Source: Chitinophaga parva (GTDB lineage: Bacteria; Bacteroidota; Bacteroidia; Chitinophagales; Chitinophagaceae). From it: 64,000 bases of DNA. This document shows positions 7,890 to 17,785 of the stretch, in pieces; within the stretch, counting starts at the first letter, position 1, and each line of letters opens with the position of its first letter. The stretch spans positions 1,984,001-2,048,000 of the forward strand of contig NZ_QCYK01000002.1 of the NCBI RefSeq assembly GCF_003071345.1, given 5' to 3'. The position numbers were made by a program, and so were the translations under genes. The notes beneath the pieces were generated by a model, which made no database searches, was not told the origin of the DNA, and saw only the letters and a program-made list of their open reading frames with translations.

Positions 7890-9185
7890 CTATTGCAGCT
7901 TTACGCGGATGATATTGCTGATGGCAGGCAGCGTGGTGAACGCGTTTGGATTGGGCACCAGGGTGATGGGTTTGTTGTCAGTGAGCGGGGTACCGGCCAG
8001 GTTGAACTGGGTGATGCCGGCGCCCGGGAACTGGTCAATGGCGGTGCCATCGTCATATAAAGCAATGCTGTTGGAAATATCCCCTTTTGCCGTAGCATCC
8101 ACGCCATTTCCGGTAGTGGCAAAGAACCAGTCGTTGGAGAAACCGTACATCGTGGCAATGGCCAGCCGGTCCCCCTTGTGTACCTGCAATGCCTGGGATA
8201 CCGCACCACCGCTCATTTCGCCGATCACCGGCAGCAGTACGGTGGTATTAGGGGCCGGGAGTACATACACTGCTTTAACCCCTGGTTTGTTTTTCAGGGC
8301 AGCGGCAAGGATCGTCGCATCGCCTTGCTGGGCCAGGTTTTTAAGCCCTTCGCCACGGTCTGCCTCACCGGTCTGGTAGAAAGGATTGGCATCACCGTTA
8401 TAAACTACAACAAGGATGGGGGAGAGCGGGGTGAAGATACCGGTGTTGGCGGTAAGATAAGTGTTCAACGCGCTGTTGTCGCCGGCCTCCGCAATGTTGG
8501 TCAGCCCGTTAGCCGTAGGTTTGTCCTTGGTATAAATAGGCGATGGGTTCAGCAATGTGCCGCCTGCAATGTAAGACACTGCCCATACACCAGGGCTCAG
8601 GGGTGTCTCGTTTTGGGTGCCGCCGGAAATATTCTTTAGCGAGAGGGTGAAATAAGAGTTGCCTTCATAATGCAGGCGGGCGCTCACCAGCCTGGAAGCG
8701 GCCAGGTAGGTATTGCCCTGGGCGTCTGTGCCGTTCACCTCCGTTACATTGGCGCTTGCAGGCGTGCCGGGATGGGTAACATTGGCGCCCGGAACCTGGT
8801 TCACGCGGGTGCCATTGTCCCACAGCTTCACCTGGGCGGAAACATCTCCTTCAATAGGATTGCCGCTGGCATCGTAGGGTTGAATGCCCGGATTGCCGGG
8901 GGCAAAGAACAGGTCATTGGACCAGCCATACATAGCCGCAAAGCTGATGGCTTCTCCCTTTGCAGCAGAGAAACGGATGCTGACGGAGTCGCCGGGAAAA
9001 ATAAGACCCGGGCTGCCAGCTCCTTTAAAAGTACCGGACTCTACGAGCGGGCGGGATTGTAAAACATTTTCCACCGTAAGGGTAAGGCCGGTAGCCGGGG
9101 GGGTATTATGATCTTTCTTGCAGGCGGTAAAGGCCAGTGGCAGGGCCATCAAGGCCAGCATGACAGCAGGTTTGTTATGTAGCAT
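7890..9185 (-). CDS. Spondin domain-containing lipoprotein, two domains
   Basis: A lipoprotein signal peptide (LPLAFTACKKD) is followed by two tandem spondin-like domains. The first has FAAMYGWSNDLFFAPG, then AQVKLWDNGTRVNQVPGAN; the second repeats this as IATMYGFSNDWFFATTGNG, then SIALYDDGTAIDQFPGAG. Spondin domains of bacteria are predicted surface or periplasmic beta-sandwiches whose ligands are mostly unknown. The duplication within one chain is evident from these paired motifs. It lies divergently from the GH5 glycanase gene and shares its upstream region, so co-regulation is possible. Confidence 0.88.
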   Translation of the reverse strand: MLHNKPAVMLALMALPLAFTACKKDHNTPPATGLTLTVENVLQSRPLVESGTFKGAGSPGLIFPGDSVSIRFSAAKGEAISFAAMYGWSNDLFFAPGNPGIQPYDASGNPIEGDVSAQVKLWDNGTRVNQVPGANVTHPGTPASANVTEVNGTDAQGNTYLAASRLVSARLHYEGNSYFTLSLKNISGGTQNETPLSPGVWAVSYIAGGTLLNPSPIYTKDKPTANGLTNIAEAGDNSALNTYLTANTGIFTPLSPILVVVYNGDANPFYQTGEADRGEGLKNLAQQGDATILAAALKNKPGVKAVYVLPAPNTTVLLPVIGEMSGGAVSQALQVHKGDRLAIATMYGFSNDWFFATTGNGVDATAKGDISNSIALYDDGTAIDQFPGAGITQFNLAGTPLTDNKPITLVPNPNAFTTLPAISNIIRVKLQ

Positions 9186-9315
9186 GTGATTGACTTTTGT
9201 GATACGGCAAAGCTATCACAGAAGCCAGGGCCGGGAAATACCGGCAATTCCCGAAGACTTGCCTGATTTTCCCGGGAGGCATGCATTTTATTCCCGGCGT
9301 ACGGCCGTTGCGCTC

Positions 9316-9329
9316 CGAAAACGATTTCG
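9316..9329. promoter_or_regulatory. LacI-type operator candidate upstream of GH5 gene
   Basis: CGAAAACGATTTCG is an inverted repeat (CGAAA/TTTCG) around a central ACGA, similar to LacI/CcpA-family operators with a central CG. It lies 71 bases before the GH5 start codon. A -7-like box TATCTTGG is at 9362-9369. Confidence 0.45.
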
Positions 9330-9399
9330 TGACCCGGCCGGAACGGCAGCGGATTATATATTATCTTGGCAGCTTGCTGAACAAAATACCACGTTGCAC

Positions 9400-11118
9400 A
9401 TGAAAAGACACTTACTCCCGCTGTTGCTCCTGGCAACGGCTGCCTTTCAAACGGCCCGCTCACAGGGCATTCTCCACACCAAAGGCCAGCAGATCGTAGA
9501 TGCCAGGGGCAATAACGTATTGTTTCGCGGTATAGGCCTGGGCGGCTGGATGCTGCAGGAAGGCTACATGCTCCACCTCAACCAGGAAGGGCAGCAACAC
9601 AAGATCCGGGAACGCATTGGCAAACTCCTGACACCGGAACAGACCCAGGAATTTTACGACACGTGGCTGGCACATAACACTACGAAAGCAGACATTGATT
9701 CCCTCAAAGCCTGGGGCTTTAACCAGGTACGCCTGCCCATGCACTTTGCCCTTTACACCCTGCCGTCTGACAAGGAGCCCGTGCCCGGGCAAAACACCTG
9801 GCTGGAAAAGGGCTTTGCCATGACAGACAGCCTGGTGGCCTGGTGCAAGGCGAATCACCTGTACCTCATCCTGGACCTGCACGCCGCCCCCGGCGGACAA
9901 GGCAACGACCTCAATATCTCCGACCGTGACGGGAGCAAGCCTTCCCTCTGGCAAAACGAAGCAGACCAGGAGAAGACAGTTGCACTCTGGAAGCAACTGG
10001 CCACCCGCTACGCACACGAAGCCACCGTGGCTGGTTACGACGTGCTCAATGAGCCCAACTGGGGCTTTGACGACCAGGAAAAGGACCGCAATGGCACCGG
10101 TGAAAAGCACAATGGCCCGCTGAAAGCCCTGCTGGTAAAGATCACAGCGGCTATCCGCAGCGTGGATAAAGAACACATCATCATCATTGAAGGCAACGGC
10201 TGGGGCAATAACTACAACGGCATGCTGGAGGATGGCCTGTGGGATAAGAACATGGTGCTGAGCTTTCACAAATACTGGAACAATAACGACACGGCATCCA
10301 TCAGCCATATCCTGCGCTACCGCCGCAATTTGAATGTGCCCGTATGGCTGGGAGAAACAGGGGAGAACTCCAATACCTGGTTTACGGATGCCATCAGCCT
10401 GTTTGAGGCCAACAACATAGGCTGGAGCTGGTGGCCCCTCAAAAAACTGGGCATCAACAACCCGCTGCAAGTGCCGTCTAACAAGGGTTACGATGCACTG
10501 GTAGATTACTGGAACGGGAAGTCCACCACCGCGCCGGATGCTGCCGCTGCTTACCAGTCACTGATGGAACTGGCCCGCGCTTCAGACATCCGCCATAACA
10601 TTGTGCACTACGACGTGATAGACGCCATGATCCGCCAGCCCCACAGCAACAAGGCTATTCCCTTTAAAGCGCATGTGGCCCATGCAGGTGCGGTGATCAA
10701 TGCGGCAGATTATGATCTGGGCCGCAACGGCGTGGCGTATTTTGATAAGGATACCGGTAACTACCGCATTTCCGGCCACCCGGGTGTAGGTAACCGTGGC
10801 GGCGTGTACCGCAATGATGGCGTGGATATTTTCCAGGATGCGGAAAAGGATTACTACGTGGGCCATACGGAAGAAGGTGAATGGATCCAGTACACGATAA
10901 CGGTACCGGCTACACGGGAATACACCCTGCAGACCCTGGTACGTGGGGAAGGCCGGTTCCAGTGGACGGAAAACGGCAAAGCGCTGACGGAGCCGGCAGA
11001 GGCTACTGGTACAGCATTTACACCCAGCACGGCGAAGGTGAAACTGGGCAAGGGCATGCACCAATTGCGTTTCCAGGTGCTGAAGGGAGGAGTGGAATTT
11101 GCCGGGGTGAAATTTTAG
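9400..11118 (+). CDS. Secreted GH5 glycanase with C-terminal CBM6-type module
   Basis: A signal peptide (MKRHLLPLLLLATAAFQTARS) precedes a glycoside hydrolase family 5 TIM barrel. It shows the cellulase-like N-terminal segment RGIGLGGWMLQEGY, the acid/base glutamate in DVLNEPNW (around residue 216) and the nucleophile glutamate in VWLGETGEN (around residue 318). From about residue 430 a carbohydrate-binding module of the CBM6 type follows (ADYDLGRNGVAYFD, then EGEWIQYTITVPA, ending LRFQVLKGGVEFAGVKF). The enzyme should cut a beta-linked glucan or related polysaccharide endo-wise; the exact substrate cannot be read from sequence. It converges on SusC/SusD pair 1 and shares a terminator with it. 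The open frame upstream of 9400 runs through promoter sequence. Confidence 0.93.
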   Translation: MKRHLLPLLLLATAAFQTARSQGILHTKGQQIVDARGNNVLFRGIGLGGWMLQEGYMLHLNQEGQQHKIRERIGKLLTPEQTQEFYDTWLAHNTTKADIDSLKAWGFNQVRLPMHFALYTLPSDKEPVPGQNTWLEKGFAMTDSLVAWCKANHLYLILDLHAAPGGQGNDLNISDRDGSKPSLWQNEADQEKTVALWKQLATRYAHEATVAGYDVLNEPNWGFDDQEKDRNGTGEKHNGPLKALLVKITAAIRSVDKEHIIIIEGNGWGNNYNGMLEDGLWDKNMVLSFHKYWNNNDTASISHILRYRRNLNVPVWLGETGENSNTWFTDAISLFEANNIGWSWWPLKKLGINNPLQVPSNKGYDALVDYWNGKSTTAPDAAAAYQSLMELARASDIRHNIVHYDVIDAMIRQPHSNKAIPFKAHVAHAGAVINAADYDLGRNGVAYFDKDTGNYRISGHPGVGNRGGVYRNDGVDIFQDAEKDYYVGHTEEGEWIQYTITVPATREYTLQTLVRGEGRFQWTENGKALTEPAEATGTAFTPSTAKVKLGKGMHQLRFQVLKGGVEFAGVKF

Positions 11119-11153
11119 AAGCTATTGCTGAAAGATCACTGCTATAAAACGGA

Positions 11154-11177
11154 AGCGGCCGGGGGAACCCGGCCGCT
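11154..11177. terminator. Strong hairpin between convergent genes
   Basis: A 10-bp perfect stem AGCGGCCGGG/CCCGGCCGCT with a 4-base loop lies between the GH5 stop and the SusD stop. The T-tracts on either side are weak, but the position between convergent genes supports a terminator. Confidence 0.7.
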
Positions 11178-11203
11178 GTTTCATTCATCACACGTTTAGT
11201 TTG

Positions 11204-12784
11204 TTAGTAGAGGTCATTCTGTTTCAAATTCTTATTCACATCTATCTCTTTCTGCGGGATGGGCCACAGGTAGTTTTTCTTTGGATCAAATACACGGTCT
11301 TCCGCTTTGATGGGAGCACCGGTGAGGGTGAGGGCGCCGGTGCTGGCATTTACATTCCCGGTACGGGCGCCATACACGGCGCCTGCCATTACCTTGTCAC
11401 CGATCTGCCAGCGCTTCACATCGTACCAGCGGAGGCCTTCCATGGCCAGCTCTGAACGGCGTTCGCGGCGGATAAGGGTTTGCAGCTTGTCATAAGTGGC
11501 ATAAGCGGTGCGGTCCACTTTCGGCATGCCGGCACGTACGCGTACGCTGTCTATGGCGTCATACATTTCGCCATCCAGCTGTTTGCTTTCAATCTTCGCC
11601 TCTGCAAAAGTGAGCAGGATCTCCGCGTAGCGGATCACGGGGAAGTCCAGGCCTACGTTCCACATATCATTGAAATCGCCCAGGTTAGAGGTGTATTTTT
11701 TAGGTACATAAGCTGTCTTGGAATTGTTGTTGCCCCCGTAGTAATCAGCACCGCTGCCATTGATGGAGTTGTAGTAGCTGCCCTGGTATAGCTGTCCAGG
11801 ATATACGATGGTGGCGGATAAGCGGGGGTCACGGTTCTTGTAGGGATCATCCGGGTTATAACCGGAGCCGCTTTCCGTGATGGTCTTGCCATTGGCCATT
11901 TCATAGTTGTCTACCAGTGCCTGTGTAGGATCAATAGAGCCCCAGCCACCCACGCCGGAAGAAGGCATTACCCCCAGTGATTCAAAGGGATTGTCGTTCT
12001 CCTTGTACTGCACGTTAAGGATGGTTTCCGAGTTGTTATTATTCTGGATGCGGAACAGGTCCTGGTAGTTGGGAAACAGCGTGTAGCCCATGCCCATTAT
12101 GGTTTTGCAGTCAGTGATACAGTTGGCATAGTCACCGGTGTACAACTCCAGGCGGGCTTTCAGTGATATGGCGGCCCCGCGGGTAATGCGGCCTACATCG
12201 CTGCCGGTGTAAGACAGGGGCAGGTCCGGCGCAATTTCCGTGAGCTCGTCCATGATGAATTTGTATACAGTAGCCTTGTCCGTGCGGCTTACAGTGTTGG
12301 CTTCCTGCGTGGTGAGCTGGGTGGTCACCAGGGGTACGTCGCCATACAGTTCATACATCACAAAGTACTGGTAGGCGCGCAGGAAGCGGGCTTCCCCTTT
12401 TACGCGGTGTTTCAGCGCGCTGTCCATCGGCGTTTTATCAATGTTGGCCATAAACCAGTTCACGCGTTGGATGGTGGTAAAGTTCCACCGGGAGGCGGCA
12501 TCGCCATCCGTGGGGGTTATGTACCCGTTGCCATGCGTGGTGTAGCCTTCCCAGGGATATTGGCCGTACGCATTGTCAGACGCGCAATCCATGTAAATGA
12601 TGTTATAGCCATCTTCCCAGCCGTTGTAGCAGCCATTCACCGCGGCAATGGCGTCATTGGCGGAGGTGAAAAGGGAAGATTGGCTGTAGGAGTCCAGCGG
12701 CGTGCGGTCCAGGAAGTTCTTCTTACACGCGGTAAGCCCCAAAGCCGCTACCACGCTTATATATAGCAATGTTGTCTTTCTCAT
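11204..12784 (-). CDS. SusD/RagB family nutrient-binding lipoprotein (pair 1)
   Basis: This is a surface lipoprotein (lipobox LGLTACKK) of 526 residues in the SusD family, which binds glycans or peptides and closes over its SusC partner like a lid. The N-terminal part has the typical FLDRTPLDSYS and FTSANDAIAAVNGCYNG; later come GEARFLRAYQYFVMYELYG and the C-terminal YLWPIPQKEIDVN signature. Its start lies 18 bases after the SusC stop, so the two form a translationally close pair. The neighbouring GH5 enzyme suggests a glycan ligand, and a pair of LacI-type boxes lies upstream of the partner gene. Confidence 0.95.
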   Translation of the reverse strand: MRKTTLLYISVVAALGLTACKKNFLDRTPLDSYSQSSLFTSANDAIAAVNGCYNGWEDGYNIIYMDCASDNAYGQYPWEGYTTHGNGYITPTDGDAASRWNFTTIQRVNWFMANIDKTPMDSALKHRVKGEARFLRAYQYFVMYELYGDVPLVTTQLTTQEANTVSRTDKATVYKFIMDELTEIAPDLPLSYTGSDVGRITRGAAISLKARLELYTGDYANCITDCKTIMGMGYTLFPNYQDLFRIQNNNNSETILNVQYKENDNPFESLGVMPSSGVGGWGSIDPTQALVDNYEMANGKTITESGSGYNPDDPYKNRDPRLSATIVYPGQLYQGSYYNSINGSGADYYGGNNNSKTAYVPKKYTSNLGDFNDMWNVGLDFPVIRYAEILLTFAEAKIESKQLDGEMYDAIDSVRVRAGMPKVDRTAYATYDKLQTLIRRERRSELAMEGLRWYDVKRWQIGDKVMAGAVYGARTGNVNASTGALTLTGAPIKAEDRVFDPKKNYLWPIPQKEIDVNKNLKQNDLY

Positions 12785-12802
12785 GATCTTCAGTTGTTCG
12801 GA

Positions 12803-15800
12803 TTAAAAAGTAACGTTCAGCCCCAGGGTGTTCACCTTTACCTGCGGGTAGGTATAGCCTCTTTCGCCGGCAGGCGCTTCAGGGTCTATCCAGCTGTAGA
12901 AGGCGGTGTGTGTCCAGATGTTCTGACCACTGTAATAGAAGCGCACTTTCTGCAGGCGTACCGCGTGCAGCCAGGCTGCCGGCAGGTTATAACCGATCTG
13001 CAGGTTCTTCAAACGCAGGTAATTGGCATTACGCACCCAGAAAGATGAGGGGGTTTGCAAGGCATCGTTTTGCGTGTAGGTGGACCAGAGGCGGGGAAAC
13101 GCTGTGGAATGGTTTTCCGGTGTCCAGCGGTCCAGCAGGGCGGAAGTAGGCTTGCCGGCGCCATTGCTGGTCTGGCCCAGTACTTCCCCTTCCACGTAAC
13201 CTTTTACCCCGGCAGCGCCCTGGAAGAAGGCGGAAACATCAATGCCTTTCCAGCCTAAGCCCAGGTTTATACCGTACGTCATTTTCGGGAAGTAAGAGCC
13301 GAGATACACCCGGTCGTTACCATCTATCACGCCATCATTGTTCTGGTCTTTGTAAGCAATATCACCGGGCGCGATCTTACCGCCGCTTTGGGTGGCATGT
13401 TTGTCCACCTCGTCCTGGGTCTGGAAAATGCCCGTGGCCTGGTAGCCGTAGAAAGAGTTGATGGGCTCACCTACCTGCTTGTAGGTAACGCCGCTGATGA
13501 TGGGGCCTGTGCCATGCAGGTCTGTTACCTTGTTGCGGATGAAGGCCGTATTGGCGCCCACGCTGTAGGTGAAATCGCCCACATGGTTGTGGTAGTCTGC
13601 GGAGATCTCAAAGCCCTTGTTCTGCACGGAGCCGGCATTCTGGATAGGCGCCGTGAGACCGTAGGTGGAAGATACCGGTACATTCAGCAGGATGTTGTCC
13701 GTATTCTTGATGAAGTAGTCTGCGCTTACATTCAGCGCGTCGTGCAGGAAGCCTGCGTCAATGCCGAAGTCTGTTTCAGTGGTGGTCTCCCAGGTGATGG
13801 CTGCATTGGCGCCTTTGGTGGGCGCTACGCCGGCTGCAATGGTGTTATTGAAGCTGTAGTTCTGCCCTGCAGACACGCTGGTGATGTAAGGATACACGCC
13901 CAGTTTGTTGCCATCCGCATCCACGATCGCATCCAGGTTCTGGTTACCCAGCTGTCCCCAGGATGCACGCACTTTCAGGTTGGATACGGTATTCTTCAGC
14001 GGTTCAAAGAAAGATTCTTCAGATACGCGCCAGCCGGCAGACACGGAGGGGAAGAGGCCCCAGCGGTTATCACTGGCAAAGCGGGAAGATGCGTCGTAAC
14101 GCAGGTTGCCTTCCAGCAGGTACTTGCCCTTGTAATCATAGTTCACACGGCCAAAGAAGGATTGCAACGCCACTTCATAGCCATAACCGGTTGCTTTCTG
14201 GCCATCAGTGGGGCCTGCATTCAGTTCACTCAGGGAGTTGTTGAGGAAGCCTTTTCGGTAGCCTTCCAGTTCACTATACTTCGTATATTCCTGGGAGTAG
14301 CCGCCCAGGATCTTGAAGTTGTGATCACCCCAGGTCTTACCATAATCGATCACACCCTGCAGGGTTACTACGCGGGTCTGGTCATCATGATCGGTGAGGG
14401 AGTTGGGGCCCTGGTACAGCGTGGGCGTCCCCTGCGCATTGTAGTATTGTATATCGGAGAGGAACTTTTTATTCTGATCCGTGATCAGGCGGTAACCCAA
14501 GGTGGGCCTCAGGTGCAGGCCTTTTACAATTTCCAGGTCAGCGGTGGTGTTGCCCACCAGGTAGTTGGCTGCCAGGTGGTTGAAAGACGGGCTTTCCAGC
14601 CATGCCATAGGGCTACCATCCCCGATGTAGCCATAGTGCCCGTTCGCATATTTGTACGGGATAATAGGGGAGATGCGGTTGATCTGGCGGAAGAGCTGTG
14701 AGAAGTCGCCCGTGTAAGGATTGGATGGCTCGTTGACGGGATTGTAGGTGTAAGCCAGGTTTGCGCTGACACGGAACTTGTCTGTTACGCGAGTGTCCAG
14801 GTTAAAGCGCATGGTGTAGCGCTGCGCATCAGATTTTTTTACAATACCATCCTGGTCATAATAGCCCAGCGAGAACATGTACTGGGTTTTATCCGTGCCA
14901 CCGTTTACAGATGCATAATGATTTTGCTGGAAGCCGCTGCCTTTGTAGAAGAGGCCCAGCCAGTCTGTGTTCGGGTAGTTGTAAGGATCAGAACCGTCCT
15001 TGAATTTCTGGATCTCTTCATCCGTGTAGCGAATAGGTTTACCCTCATTCTGCAGGGTTTCATTGTACAGGGATGCGGCTTGCCAGGAGGGCAGGAAATC
15101 CGGGAGGCGCGTGGCTTTCTGCTGGCCCACGTACATGTTGTACTGCACCTGCGCCGTGCCTTTCTTACCTTTCTTGGTGGTGATGAGGATCACGCCATTG
15201 GCCGCACGGCTGCCGTAGATGGCGGCGGAGGCGGCGTCTTTCAGTACGGAAATGCTTTCAATATCATTGGGGTTAACATCGTTCATGGAGGAGATGATAC
15301 CGTCCACTACCACCATGGGGTCGCTGTTGTTCAGCGTTCCAATGCCGCGCACGCGGATGGTGCCGTTGTCTTTACCCGGCTGCCCGTTACTGGATACCAC
15401 CGTAACGCCGGAAACTGTGCCCTGCAAGGCATTGGTCACGTTGGTCACGGGGCGGTCCTGTAGTTTGGCGGCGGTTACCACGCCCACGGCTCCGGTGAGG
15501 TTCACCTTCTTTTGGGTGCCGTAGCCCACTACCACTACTTCATTGAGCTTTTCCTTGGTTTCGGGAAGTTGCACTTGCAGCGGCCCGTCCGGGGTGGCGG
15601 GCACACTTACATCCTGCGCGGTAAAGCCTACGTAAGAGAAATGAAGGGTTTGGCCTGGTTTGGCCGCAATGCTGAAGTGGCCGTCCTTGCCGGAAAGCAC
15701 CATGGTCTGTGTTTCTTTCACTACTACCGTAACGCCCTCCAGTGGTGTCCTGTCAGCCTGGCTGCGCACTACACCGCTGATCTTAACCTGCGCCAAGGCA

Positions 15801-15847
15801 TATAGTGGCAGGAGGAATAGCAGGAAACATAGCAATCTTTTGGTCAT
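12803..15847 (-). CDS. SusC/RagA family TonB-linked outer-membrane transporter (pair 1)
   Basis: This 1014-residue transporter imports oligomers across the outer membrane together with the SusD protein that follows. The order is signal peptide (MTKRLLCFLLFLLPLYALAQ), carboxypeptidase-D-like domain (ISGVVRSQADRTPLEGVTVV), the conserved NEVVVVGYGTQKK segment, plug domain (SISVLKDAASAAIYGSRAAN followed by GVILITTKKG) and a 22-strand barrel ending in VNTLGLNVTF. No N-terminal STN domain is present, so anti-sigma coupling is unlikely. Regulation probably acts through the tandem CAAACGTTTG boxes about 200 bases upstream. Confidence 0.96.
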   Translation of the reverse strand: MTKRLLCFLLFLLPLYALAQVKISGVVRSQADRTPLEGVTVVVKETQTMVLSGKDGHFSIAAKPGQTLHFSYVGFTAQDVSVPATPDGPLQVQLPETKEKLNEVVVVGYGTQKKVNLTGAVGVVTAAKLQDRPVTNVTNALQGTVSGVTVVSSNGQPGKDNGTIRVRGIGTLNNSDPMVVVDGIISSMNDVNPNDIESISVLKDAASAAIYGSRAANGVILITTKKGKKGTAQVQYNMYVGQQKATRLPDFLPSWQAASLYNETLQNEGKPIRYTDEEIQKFKDGSDPYNYPNTDWLGLFYKGSGFQQNHYASVNGGTDKTQYMFSLGYYDQDGIVKKSDAQRYTMRFNLDTRVTDKFRVSANLAYTYNPVNEPSNPYTGDFSQLFRQINRISPIIPYKYANGHYGYIGDGSPMAWLESPSFNHLAANYLVGNTTADLEIVKGLHLRPTLGYRLITDQNKKFLSDIQYYNAQGTPTLYQGPNSLTDHDDQTRVVTLQGVIDYGKTWGDHNFKILGGYSQEYTKYSELEGYRKGFLNNSLSELNAGPTDGQKATGYGYEVALQSFFGRVNYDYKGKYLLEGNLRYDASSRFASDNRWGLFPSVSAGWRVSEESFFEPLKNTVSNLKVRASWGQLGNQNLDAIVDADGNKLGVYPYITSVSAGQNYSFNNTIAAGVAPTKGANAAITWETTTETDFGIDAGFLHDALNVSADYFIKNTDNILLNVPVSSTYGLTAPIQNAGSVQNKGFEISADYHNHVGDFTYSVGANTAFIRNKVTDLHGTGPIISGVTYKQVGEPINSFYGYQATGIFQTQDEVDKHATQSGGKIAPGDIAYKDQNNDGVIDGNDRVYLGSYFPKMTYGINLGLGWKGIDVSAFFQGAAGVKGYVEGEVLGQTSNGAGKPTSALLDRWTPENHSTAFPRLWSTYTQNDALQTPSSFWVRNANYLRLKNLQIGYNLPAAWLHAVRLQKVRFYYSGQNIWTHTAFYSWIDPEAPAGERGYTYPQVKVNTLGLNVTF

Positions 15848-16198
15848 GTCGTCTATTTTGGTATGATAAAATCTTTTGCCGTAGCATCAGCGGCTTTCAG
15901 CGTGGAATGATCGAAGGTGTTTTTCTAACACCGTAAAATTCGTATAACCGTTAGCGTTAGTAAATAGAATAAGTGGCTTTTGTACGCTTAAAATTAGGGG
16001 CAACTTCGGGAAGAAAAAATGTGGCCGCCGCAGGTCGCCCTAACACAAACGTTTGCGAAGCACACTCAAACGTTTGCGGGAAATTCAGCATGGGGGCCGG
16101 ATGGGAACATTTGAGGTAAATACGGCTATGGTCAAATGCATGCACAGACCGGTAAATTCATTATATTAGAATATATCCATATTTAGCCGCCGTCTGTT
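15848..16198. other. Intergenic region between SusC (pair 1) and antiporter
   Basis: This 351-base divergent region carries no convincing gene. It holds the two LacI-type boxes at 16046-16076, and AT-rich DNA near both start codons that probably contains the two promoters. A short open frame on the minus strand (15957-16145) spans the operators and has no protein-like features. Confidence 0.7.
16046..16076. promoter_or_regulatory. Tandem LacI-type operators CAAACGTTTG
   Basis: Two identical 10-bp palindromes CAAACGTTTG lie at 16046-16055 and 16067-16076, spaced 21 bases centre to centre, which is two helical turns. Both are followed by CG. This is the form expected of LacI-family repressors or activators, and the same box occurs alone at 29358-29367. 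They lie about 200 bases upstream of susC (pair 1) and about 120 bases upstream of the antiporter gene. Confidence 0.7.
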
Positions 16199-17785
16199 AT
16201 GCAACATTTTTTTATCTTCTACATCCTGCTCATTTTTATCATTCTTTCGCTGGTCATGCTGGCCTCAAAGCTGCGCATCGCCTATCCCATTGTATTGGTG
16301 CTGGGCGGACTGGCTTTGGGGCTGGTGCCTGCCATGCCGGCGGTGCAGCTCAATCCAGAAGTGGTGTTCATCATCTTCCTGCCACCATTATTGTACGAAG
16401 CCGCGTGGAACACCTCGTGGAAGGAGCTCTGGCGCTGGCGCCGCGTGGTGTCCAGCTTTGCTGTGATCATTGTACTGGTCACCGCCCTCATTGTGGCATT
16501 GGTATCTACCCGGCTGATCCCCGGCTTCGGCCTGGCCCTGGGTTTCCTCCTGGGTGCCATCGTATCGCCGCCGGATGCGGTATCTGCGTCGGCCATCCTG
16601 CGCAATACCAAAGCGCCCCGGCGTATGTTGTCTATCGTGGAGGGAGAAAGCCTGCTCAATGATGCGTCCAGCTTGATCATTTTCCGGTTTGCGCTCATTG
16701 CCGTGGATAGCGGGCATTTTGTGCTCCACGAAGCGGCGCTGAGTTTTGTGACGGTGATTGCAGGCGGTATTCTTTGTGGGGTGGCCATAGGGTTGATCTA
16801 TTACGTAGCATACCGTTTCCTGCCTACCACGGCGCATATGGATGTGGTGCTGTCGCTTACCGCGCCTTACGTGATGTACCTGGCGGCAGAGTCTTTCCAT
16901 GTATCCGGGGTGCTGGCAGTGGTGAGCGGGGGCCTGTTCCTGTCTTCGCGCAGCGAGGAGATCCTTAATTACCGCAGCCGCCTGGAGAGCACCAATGTGT
17001 GGTCTATGCTGGGTTTTGTGCTCAATGGGCTGGTGTTCATGCTGATAGGGCTCGCATTGCCGGATGTGGTGCGCCAACTGGGCCCAGTAAGTTTGGGGAA
17101 GGCCATATGGTACGGATTACTGATCTCGCTGCTGCTGATCGTATCGCGCATTTTGTGCACGCTGGGTGCGGCTGTGTTCACGGTTTTCATTAGCCGTTAC
17201 ATTACCACGGCCGACAATCGCCCTGGCTGGAAAGCGCCACTGGCGCTGGGTTGGGCCGGTATGCGCGGGGTAGTGTCCCTGGCAGCGGCGCTCTCACTGC
17301 CCCTCGCTTTGTCTAACGGGCGGCCTTTTGAAGAACGTAGTCTTATCCTCTTCATCACCTTCGTGGTCATCCTGGTTACACTGGTGTTCCAGGGCCTTAC
17401 CCTGCCATTGCTCCTGCGCTGGCTGAACCTGGATGATCCCGATAAAATGTTGTCCTCCCGGGAACAGGAGGCACTCATCCGGAAGCGCATAGGCGCCCGG
17501 GGCCTCGCGTTGCTGGAAGGACAACATGCGGCAATAGTGGCGGGGAACGAGGCCCTTCAGCGGCTGCAGGCCAAGCTGGCGGCAGACCGGGACCATGATG
17601 GCAAATATGATAAGGAGGCACACCGCGCCTACCAGCAGGTCTATTTCCAGCTATTGCAGGAAAAGCGCCGGGAGCTGCACGACATTAATAAGGATATTCG
17701 CATTGACGAAGATATCATCCGCAAGTACCTGCGCATCCTAGACCTGGAAGAGGAGGAGAACCGTTCCCGCTTTGAAGACGATTAG
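16199..17785 (+). CDS. Na+/H+ antiporter, CPA1 family
   Basis: This is an inner-membrane monovalent cation/proton antiporter of 528 residues with about 12 hydrophobic segments. Family signatures include IIFLPPLLYEAAWN in an early helix, the ion-site region LLGAIVSPPDAVSASAILR, and VEGESLLNDASSLIIFR. The later helix GWAGMRGVVSLAAALSLPL is also typical. A hydrophilic tail of about 110 residues follows from near residue 420 and is rich in charged residues (LRILDLEEEENRSRFEDD). It may regulate transport. The stop overlaps the stop of the convergent SDR gene by 2 bases. Confidence 0.93.
   Translation: MQHFFIFYILLIFIILSLVMLASKLRIAYPIVLVLGGLALGLVPAMPAVQLNPEVVFIIFLPPLLYEAAWNTSWKELWRWRRVVSSFAVIIVLVTALIVALVSTRLIPGFGLALGFLLGAIVSPPDAVSASAILRNTKAPRRMLSIVEGESLLNDASSLIIFRFALIAVDSGHFVLHEAALSFVTVIAGGILCGVAIGLIYYVAYRFLPTTAHMDVVLSLTAPYVMYLAAESFHVSGVLAVVSGGLFLSSRSEEILNYRSRLESTNVWSMLGFVLNGLVFMLIGLALPDVVRQLGPVSLGKAIWYGLLISLLLIVSRILCTLGAAVFTVFISRYITTADNRPGWKAPLALGWAGMRGVVSLAAALSLPLALSNGRPFEERSLILFITFVVILVTLVFQGLTLPLLLRWLNLDDPDKMLSSREQEALIRKRIGARGLALLEGQHAAIVAGNEALQRLQAKLAADRDHDGKYDKEAHRAYQQVYFQLLQEKRRELHDINKDIRIDEDIIRKYLRILDLEEEENRSRFEDD

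Noticed and set aside
13388..14701. Open frame of about 437 codons on the plus strand opposite SusC (pair 1)
   Set aside because: Same reason: antisense shadow of a complete SusC gene.
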